Positions 58,449 through 64,000 of a stretch of 64,000 nt of DNA are shown here, piece by piece. The stretch's first letter is position 1, and the number at the start of each line of letters is the position of its first letter. This stretch comes from Microbotryomycetes sp. JL201 (taxonomy: Eukaryota; Basidiomycota; Microbotryomycetes). The stretch is taken from the NCBI GenBank assembly GCA_033819885.1, contig JAQYUZ010000014.1, forward strand, positions 62,001-126,000, read 5' to 3'. The notes under the pieces are model-generated. The model was not told the origin of the DNA and searched no databases. It saw only the letters and a program-made list of their open reading frames with translations. The position numbers and the translations under genes are program-made.

Positions 58449-59878
58449 CTACAACAAAGCTTCGTCGTGCAAAAGACCACGCTCTTGCATCAAAGCAGAC
58501 GGAGCGCTGCCCGACTTTGCCAAGTACCTGCACTCGTCGATGAACGAAGTAAACATGTGAATCGTGTCGAGAGGTCCGCCAGCAGACTCGGGGTGGAATT
58601 GGACACCCCAGACCCGCTTGCCACTCGCTTCGGTCGACTTGATGCCTTCCACGGACGCATCACTGAAACATAACCACACGATAAGCGATGCGCAGAAAAA
58701 AGGTCTCCTGGCTACACCACTCACTTGGCATTAATGAAAAACGGCTCCCATCCTTTCGGGAAGGGGTCCACGAGCTCGAGAGCATATTGGTCTGCAACAC
58801 GTCACAACGTAAGCGGACACCCAAAATTCACGCATAACAGCGGCCTACGGTTCTGCGACGTCACATAGACGCGTCCAGCCTTGATCAAACCCGAGTTGGC
58901 GAGTGCGAGAACGGGCTGGTTGTGGCCGCGGTTGCCGAACCTCATGCGGTACGCCTCGAGGCCGGCCGCAAGACCGATAACTTGATGACCCATGCAGATA
59001 CCGAACACGGGCTTGTTCCATTCGTTGATCGTCTTGCGAACGTTGACAGCGGCCTCCATGCAATGCTTCGGATCGCCAGGGCCGTTCGACAGGAACAAGC
59101 CGTCGAAATCATCACGGACTTTGTTGAAGTCGTAGTTCCATGGGAAAACCGTAACGGCGGCGCCACGGCGAGTCAGCGAGCGGATAATGTTGGCTTTTGC
59201 GCCAAAGTCGAGCAAAGCGATCTTGATGTCACCATCCGGGTTGAGAGTATAAATCTCCTTTGTCGACACTTGGTCGACCAAGTTTTCCGTTGCGGGATCC
59301 CAATACTCCGATGCGGCCGGTGCAACGTCATGACCGTCGCCTGTCGCAAGCTTGGACAGAGTTGAGCCCTTATTGCGCAAAATTTGCGTGATGGCGCGTG
59401 TGTCGACACCCGTGATACCAGGCACGTTGTGTCGGGCGCACCATTCGTGGAGCGACTCAATCGCCTGGTAGTGCGAGTACTTTTCGGCAAGGTCGCTGAC
59501 AACGACGCCGGCGCACTGAACTCCGTTTGACTCGAGTACGACGGGTGGTCCGTTTTGTTCGACAACTGCAGCGTTGTCGGGCACGCCGTAATTACCAATC
59601 ATGGGCGTCGTGAACACAATAAATTGGGAGCGGTACGAGGGGTCCGTCATTGACTCTGTGTAAGACGTGATTGAAGTGGAAAAGACGGATTCGCCAAAGC
59701 GCGAGATGGGCGCGCCAAATGCCTTGCCAGTGAAGCTCTCGCCTGTCTTGAGATGGAGAGTTGCTGGCCTGCTGGGGTCGAACGGCGCGGCGGGGTGTGT
59801 GCCTGCGACGGTCGCGAGTGAGCGCGCGCGCAGGCTTGCTCGAGCGAGCGGTGCCCAGCGGGAGTGCAATGCGAGCAT
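58449..59878 (-). CDS. CPA1: Carbamoyl-phosphate synthetase, arginine-specific small subunit (glutaminase)
   Basis: CPA1 releases ammonia from glutamine and passes it to the large subunit to make carbamoyl phosphate for arginine. Start MLALHSRWAPLARASLRARS is an Arg/Ala/Leu-rich mitochondrial presequence, as in filamentous fungi. The N-terminal CPS domain is HLKTGESFTGKAFGAPISRF, QFIVFTTPMIGNYGVPDNAA, then HNVPGITGVDTRAITQILRN. The class I glutaminase domain has LFLSNGPGDPKHCMEAAVNV, the nucleophile Cys in VFGICMGHQVIGLAAG, and the His-Glu of VWGVQFHPESAGGPLDT. All catalytic residues are present. Two short introns near the 3' end. The first 1.0 kb is one exon. The leader carries a candidate arginine attenuator peptide (see that entry). 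Its product feeds OTC at 47-49 kb. Confidence 0.97.
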
Positions 59879-59936
59879 AGCTTTGAAGAGGGTTATAGAG
59901 TTGATTAGAGTTGATTCGATAAAGGTGGCGACGCGT

Positions 59937-60042
59937 CTAGACGTGCTTGACAGACTTGAAAATTACCGTGTCCAGGTAATCAATGCGGGTCTGTTGGATG
60001 GTCACGTCAGCGTCAAGGCGCACGACGACAAGACGCAACCAT
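59937..60042 (-). promoter_or_regulatory. Candidate arginine attenuator peptide uORF in the CPA1 leader
   Basis: Fungal CPA1/arg-2 mRNAs carry an upstream peptide that stalls ribosomes when arginine is high; known ones contain TSQDYLSDHLWRALNA (Neurospora) or TCQDYISDHIWKTSSH (yeast). Here the minus strand at 59990-59937 reads TRIDYLDTVIFKSVKHV then stop, 58 nt before the CPA1 start. It shares T-x-x-D-Y-L, and the rest changes conservatively (L/I, W/F, R/K, A/S, L/V), with nearly the same distance to the stop. The frame has no ATG of its own, but a CAACAG acceptor sits just before it, and an ATG at 60042 could be joined through a 49 bp intron (60039-59991, CTGAC branch site). The donor GTTGCG is poor, and the usually critical Trp is Phe. 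Confidence 0.5.
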
Positions 60043-60535
60043 CTGGACGCAGACAGACAAAAACGAGAAACGCACCTCTGAGCCGTTGTATCCGGCCAGC
60101 CTGCGTGTGCGCGTGTTGCCCGTTAGCTTGTGTTCGTCACGGCGATGAGAAAAAGCGCGCTCGCGCCGGCGACTCACATCCAAAAAAGCTGACGGGTGGC
60201 AAGTGAAGGTTATACGAAAGCTGTGAGCAGTCTCCGGGTGCGCGAGCGGGGCCCTGGCGAACGCTGAGAGGTCTGATCGTTAGGAAGAAAAAGGGCCAGG
60301 CGGGCGGTTGAGTCAATCGGCGGCACGCGCCCCGAAATATCACTGCTGTCGACTTCCAAAATCGCGCAATCTATGATAGATAGGAACAAGAAGCTTGACG
60401 TTTGAATCTTGAATTTATCGTGATGTGATACCCATCGTTGCGGCCGGGAAACCGACTCGATTCTGGCATTCCGCGCTACACCGGCAACAGCGGATGGCAA
60501 GCGAGCGAGCTCATGACGTTTAACACGTACTGACA
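60043..60535. promoter_or_regulatory. Divergent promoter, CPA1 / 5MP
   Basis: About 490 bp between the CPA1 leader and the 5MP start. The CPA1 leader probably extends into it (acceptor-like CGTCCAG just before the ATG at 60042 and GTGAGT at about 60174-60179 suggest a leader intron). ATG-TGA at about 60177 would be a minimal uORF if unspliced. Confidence 0.4.
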
Positions 60536-62390
60536 ATGTCTGTCCTGCCAGAACACACCTCCATTGTCGGCGAACGGCCAGAAAGATTTGAAGCCCAGTC
60601 TCGGTGAGCACACTTGTGCATCATTGACATGCGACGGTATGTGTGCACGACTGACGACTGAGCTGGTCATGCTTCGCAGTCGGCGTCCGCAACAAGCAGG
60701 TCAGCAGGCTCGCGCGCACGGACGCGCCTGCGCTCGTCGTCACGCGACCCTGACACAACTCGCGTGCAGCGCAAAGGCGTTCAGAAAGCTCAGGCAAAGT
60801 TTGAACCGCAAGCATTCCGAGACCAACTGCTCAAGCACCTCGAGTCGACGCCGCAAGACTTTGATGCCATCGCAGCTAAATTAGAATCGTTGGGCAATCA
60901 AGTCCGTCACCTCGCAACTGCACTCGCGTTTCGAGTCGCAGATATTGACTTTCGCTTCAATGTTATTCCTTCAGCTCGACTACCACAAATATGACCAACA
61001 ATTGTTCGAGCTCTTGCTCGTCGGAGGCTTGCTCGCACCCGGTGGCGGTCTCGTCGACGATGACGCTCCGAAGAGCACGTTCTCAGTCATTGACTCGGCC
61101 TCGTCACCGGTTGATATGGCCGAGATGAAAAAAATCGTCGAGGTGTTCAACAAACTGATCCGCAGGCAAGCATGGAAGTGTTTCCGTCGTCCGGCACCCC
61201 TGCTAACGTTGCGCGCGCGGCTGCACGTTGCAGGTATAAGTATCTTCAGAAACCATTTGAAGAGTCTGCCTTGCGCGACCTCCTGCAATTTGCCAACAAA
61301 TTCGCTCTGCCAGACCAGGAAAAGCTTGCCGCGGCGACGGCCTTGTTCGTCTCGACCGGTCTGATCACCTCGAGCGTACTGCTCGGCCTCAAAAAGGACC
61401 ACCTCACGAAGGATGGTGCGTCGATCAGGAAACGCGCTCTGGCTCATCAGCTCGCTTACATTTGACGACCGTCCTGCAAAGGCACGTCTTCGACTTTCAT
61501 CACGAATTATTGCAAAGCTTACCTTCAATCCGAGTCTGTTGAGCATTTGTCGACGACATTGCGCAAGGGCGGCGTCACCGACTTCGAGGCATTCTTCCCG
61601 GGTTCCAAACAGAACGCTGCAGACCTGTCAGCTCACTTCCGTGCGGCCGGCTTGTCGCCCGTCGTCGACGTGTACCTCAAGCAGAAAGGTGCTCAAGCAA
61701 AAGACGATTTGCTGGCGAGGCTGAAAGAGTTTGTGGCGGAAGAAGCCGATTTCGACGAGGCAAGGCGCCGTGCTGTACAATGTCGAGCACGAGGTCCTTA
61801 CAATCATTATTCGGATGCAGATTTTGTCGTACCTCAAGATTGTTTTCAAACGTGGACTGATCGCTGAACCTGACTTTGTGTCGATCACGTGGACGGGATT
61901 GATGTCGAGCTTGGACATGACGGCCAGACCGGATCAGCTGCCGGACATGGCCGTCAAAGAGGTGCAAACGATCAGCCCGCTTCTCGAACCCTTTTGTACA
62001 AAGCCAGCCACCGAAGTGGCTCTGATGTAGGCGCTAGATCTCCCGGCCGTTTGCCTGTTCAAAGTTGACATGCCCTGCACAAACAGCAACACGATTCAAA
62101 TCTGGTCGTACGAAAACACGAAAGTCATGCCCGCATTCGTCAAGATTCTCAAAGTAAGTTGCCCTCGCCCGATGCAGCGCCTTTGACGCTCATGTCTCTG
62201 ATCCCCGCTGACTACTCTGCCTGTCCAGGTCTTGTATTCGAAGGACGTCTTGTCTGATCAAGCTATCATTTACTGGCATGGCAAAGGCGCAAAGCCTCAG
62301 GCCAAGCAGCATTTCTTGACGGCAGCATTGCCTTTGGTCAATTTCCTGAGAGCGCAAGAGGATGACAGTGACGACGATGATGATGAATAA
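60536..62390 (+). CDS. eIF5-mimic protein 5MP (BZW1/2, W2 domain)
   Basis: 5MP proteins resemble the C-terminal half of eIF5, bind eIF2 and eIF3, and tighten start-codon selection. Exon 1 reads MSVLPEHTSIVGERPERFEA, close to the usual P..RFDP..F start. Next come AKFEPQAFRDQLLKHLESTP, FELLLVGGLLAPGGGLVDDD, LRDLLQFANKFALPDQEKLA, and FFPGSKQNAADLSAHFRAAG with VDVYLKQKGAQAKDDLLARL. The W2 domain follows, with NTIQIWSYENTKVMPAFVKI and LSDQAIIYWHGKGAKPQAKQ, then HFLTAALPLVNFLRAQEDDS and an acidic end DDDDDE. IIYWHGKGAKPQGKQ and the closing acidic AA-box are diagnostic. At least nine introns. The gene is missing from budding and fission yeast but kept in basidiomycetes. Confidence 0.93.
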
Positions 62391-62484
62391 CTCTACGTTC
62401 CTTTGTACGCTTGATGCATTTTCTAGAGGGACTTTTCCCGTTGCATAATCATGCTTGGCATTTCATCGTCGGCCCTTTTGGGAC

Positions 62485-64000
62485 ATGGGCGCGGAGGGCA
62501 CGTCCGGCGAGACGGACGTGTTGAGCTCGCCGCCGCGCCCAGCGATCGATGCAAGGCCGACTGGCTCGTCGACGTCGTCACCCGTTTCTCCACGTCGTCC
62601 GCGCCTGTCCCTCGGCACGCGCTTTGACGCTCCCCCACTTGAACCTCCTTCCGCCGCACAACACGGCGCATCACCACGACCATCGTCCCGGTCCACTTCA
62701 GGGGGTGGTTCGAACAGACATCGCCATTCCGACGCCATCACGAGCGCACTCGAACTATTGAAAGTGCTCGCGGGCGAAACGAGCGCGCCGGCCGGTCCTG
62801 TACCCGTCCAGGTTGGAATTGTCAAATGCCTAGAAGCCGCAGGATGGCAACATCAGTCAACCACAGATGGAGTGCGCATCTTTACGAAAGCGCCAGACCA
62901 CGAACTGCAGCATCAACATCAAGGCGGTGGCGCAAACGGCGGACGATCAGACAAGGCCATGACGGTACGAACGACAACGACGACAGATGCGCTTACTCAG
63001 GGCGTCGGAAGGCAAGCCGGCATCCGGAAAGATGAAGATTTGCCTTGGATCAGGGGAGAGGCGTTCGTTCAAGGGTCCTGGGATCCGCATGACGTCGCAC
63101 ACACGATTCTGAACCAGAGCGCAAGGGCTTTGTGGGATCCGAGGTTTGATGCGATTGGTTCAGACACTGTCGAGTTTCTGTCAGAGACCGACATCTTGTG
63201 GTCGATGCTCGTTCGAGGCGAGCTCGGTTCCGATAGAGAAGGCGCGCTCGTGTCGACGATCGACCTCGACAAACGAAACAAGACGGCGTACGTTGCGAGC
63301 GTGTCTGTCGACGATCCGTTACTCATCAGACAGGCACCTCGCACGACTATTCACTTGAACGGATGGTGCTTGAGAAGCTTGCCGCGCGCGCCAGCATTCG
63401 AGCAACCGCCACCGACAGCAAACGAAGAAGATTCGCCAGCGACGCCGTCGAGGCCGGGTCACCGCCGACTGAAATCAAGTTTGAGCATCAAAAACACTGG
63501 TCTCATGTCACCTTCGTACCTCCCCCCACCGTTGCCTGCAATGGACGGCCTGTCCTACTTTCCGACGACGACGACAACCAACCTGGTCCGTCAAAACTCG
63601 ACAGGAGCAGACTCGGCCCATCAAGACGAGAACAAGTACAAGGACATCGATCCACTTGACTTTCCTCAATTTGCAGTGCCAAAGACACGCGCGTCACTGC
63701 CAAACTCGAACCCACCGGCAAGGATTGGGGGGCCTGATGATGGGCCTGGACTGCACGTCAGTTTCGTCACGCACGTCAGTCCAGGTTTTAACTTGTCTCA
63801 GACGATGGTCAACCACTTGTCTATGCATTTGCCGCTGTTGATCGCTTCGATTGGACGATATCTTGGCGTGAGAGGCTTTGCACCTTGGGTTCAGAGACTG
63901 CCGAAACGAGACGGTCTCGTCGTGTTGGACGAACAGTACGAGCCTCTTGAAGGGACATACCGACTCGTTTTTCGAGTTGACGGAGCCGATGACGGACCAG
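62485..64000 (+). CDS. START-like lipid-binding domain protein (partial, cut by window end)
   Basis: One uninterrupted frame of 505 codons from the ATG at 62485 runs off the window. After a Ser/Pro-rich N-terminal region comes SDAITSALELLKVLAGETSA, then a START-like part: VGIVKCLEAAGWQHQSTTDG VRIFTKAP, DEDLPWIRGEAFVQGSWDPH, DVAHTILNQSARALWDPRFD (the WD.RFD motif of START domains), DTVEFLSETDILWSMLVRGE, and DGPGLHVSFVTHVSPGFNLS with MVNHLSMHLPLLIASIGRYL. A second START-like or related segment may follow (FAPWVQRLPKRDGLVVLDEQ). START domains carry sterols or phospholipids between membranes; the ligand here is unknown. It lies 94 bp after the 5MP stop on the same strand. No intron in 1.5 kb is unusual for this window. 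Confidence 0.75.
   Translation, partial: MGAEGTSGETDVLSSPPRPAIDARPTGSSTSSPVSPRRPRLSLGTRFDAPPLEPPSAAQHGASPRPSSRSTSGGGSNRHRHSDAITSALELLKVLAGETSAPAGPVPVQVGIVKCLEAAGWQHQSTTDGVRIFTKAPDHELQHQHQGGGANGGRSDKAMTVRTTTTTDALTQGVGRQAGIRKDEDLPWIRGEAFVQGSWDPHDVAHTILNQSARALWDPRFDAIGSDTVEFLSETDILWSMLVRGELGSDREGALVSTIDLDKRNKTAYVASVSVDDPLLIRQAPRTTIHLNGWCLRSLPRAPAFEQPPPTANEEDSPATPSRPGHRRLKSSLSIKNTGLMSPSYLPPPLPAMDGLSYFPTTTTTNLVRQNSTGADSAHQDENKYKDIDPLDFPQFAVPKTRASLPNSNPPARIGGPDDGPGLHVSFVTHVSPGFNLSQTMVNHLSMHLPLLIASIGRYLGVRGFAPWVQRLPKRDGLVVLDEQYEPLEGTYRLVFRVDGADDGP

Noticed and set aside
60013-60042. Plain 9-codon uORF MVASCRRAP in the CPA1 leader as the arginine sensor
   Set aside because: It has no D-Y-L element. 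It matters only as the possible source of the ATG that could be spliced to the attenuator-like frame.
1-64000. tRNA, rRNA, CRISPR, transposon or viral remnants
   Set aside because: Scanning both strands for B-box-like GGTTCGAATCC, terminal repeats, transposase or reverse-transcriptase motifs and regularly spaced repeats gave nothing convincing. A tRNA scan by computer would be more sensitive.

Overview
This window is nuclear DNA from a compact fungal genome. About 28 protein genes sit in 64 kb, most intergenic gaps are under 450 bp, and nearly every gene is split by several short introns (mostly 45-130 bp, GTnnGT donors, C/TAG acceptors). The gene set points to a basidiomycete: Rax2, Sgf73, Sgf29, the fungal complex I 17.8 kDa-type subunit, a Flc/TRP-like channel, an AA14-type lytic polysaccharide monooxygenase and an eIF5-mimic protein, which budding and fission yeasts lack. 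The intron density and small size would fit Pucciniomycotina, but that placement is a guess. I saw no tRNA or rRNA gene, no transposon, no viral fossil and no CRISPR array.

Layout, left to right. 0-10 kb: the C-terminal end of an unrecognised acidic protein, the kinetochore protein Ndc80, a Brc1/Rtt107-type multi-BRCT protein and a class II (SIRT4-like) sirtuin. 10-18 kb: SAGA subunit Sgf73, the clathrin adaptor AP180, and a multipass membrane protein of unknown function. 19-25 kb: an unknown Ser/Pro-rich protein with an RGG tail, a Kv-beta-like aldo-keto reductase, and a 1.8 kb stretch with no supported gene. 25-32 kb: a tiny ZNF706-type zinc-finger protein, SAGA subunit Sgf29, glutaminyl-tRNA synthetase and an Mmc1-like mitochondrial protein. 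32-45 kb: a purine/cytosine permease, exocyst Exo70, an MFS transporter and the polarity marker Rax2, here ending in an SH3 domain. 45-54 kb: retromer Vps26, ornithine carbamoyltransferase, an AA14-like enzyme, FKBP12, a TRIR-like protein and a complex I accessory subunit. 54-64 kb: a CSN8/PSMD8-like protein, a Flc/TRP-family channel, the small subunit of arginine-specific carbamoyl-phosphate synthetase, the eIF5-mimic protein 5MP, and a START-like protein cut by the window end.

Most genes are single-copy housekeeping functions with no operon-like logic. Some links are visible. Two SAGA subunits (Sgf73, Sgf29) lie 13.5 kb apart. Two consecutive enzymes of arginine synthesis (CPA1, OTC) lie 10 kb apart. 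Exo70, Rax2, AP180, Vps26 and the channel all belong to polarised growth and membrane traffic. Genes tend to alternate in strand, giving at least nine divergent pairs that share promoters of 83 to about 660 bp.

The most interesting signals are: (1) a short upstream peptide in the CPA1 leader that resembles the fungal arginine attenuator peptide; (2) the Rax2-SH3 fusion; (3) an AA14-like enzyme rebuilt from 12 exons, with both copper histidines and the tyrosine at the expected spacing, plus an unusual C-terminal tail; (4) a fungal relative of animal TRIR. Exon joins quoted here were done by eye from splice consensus and reading frame.
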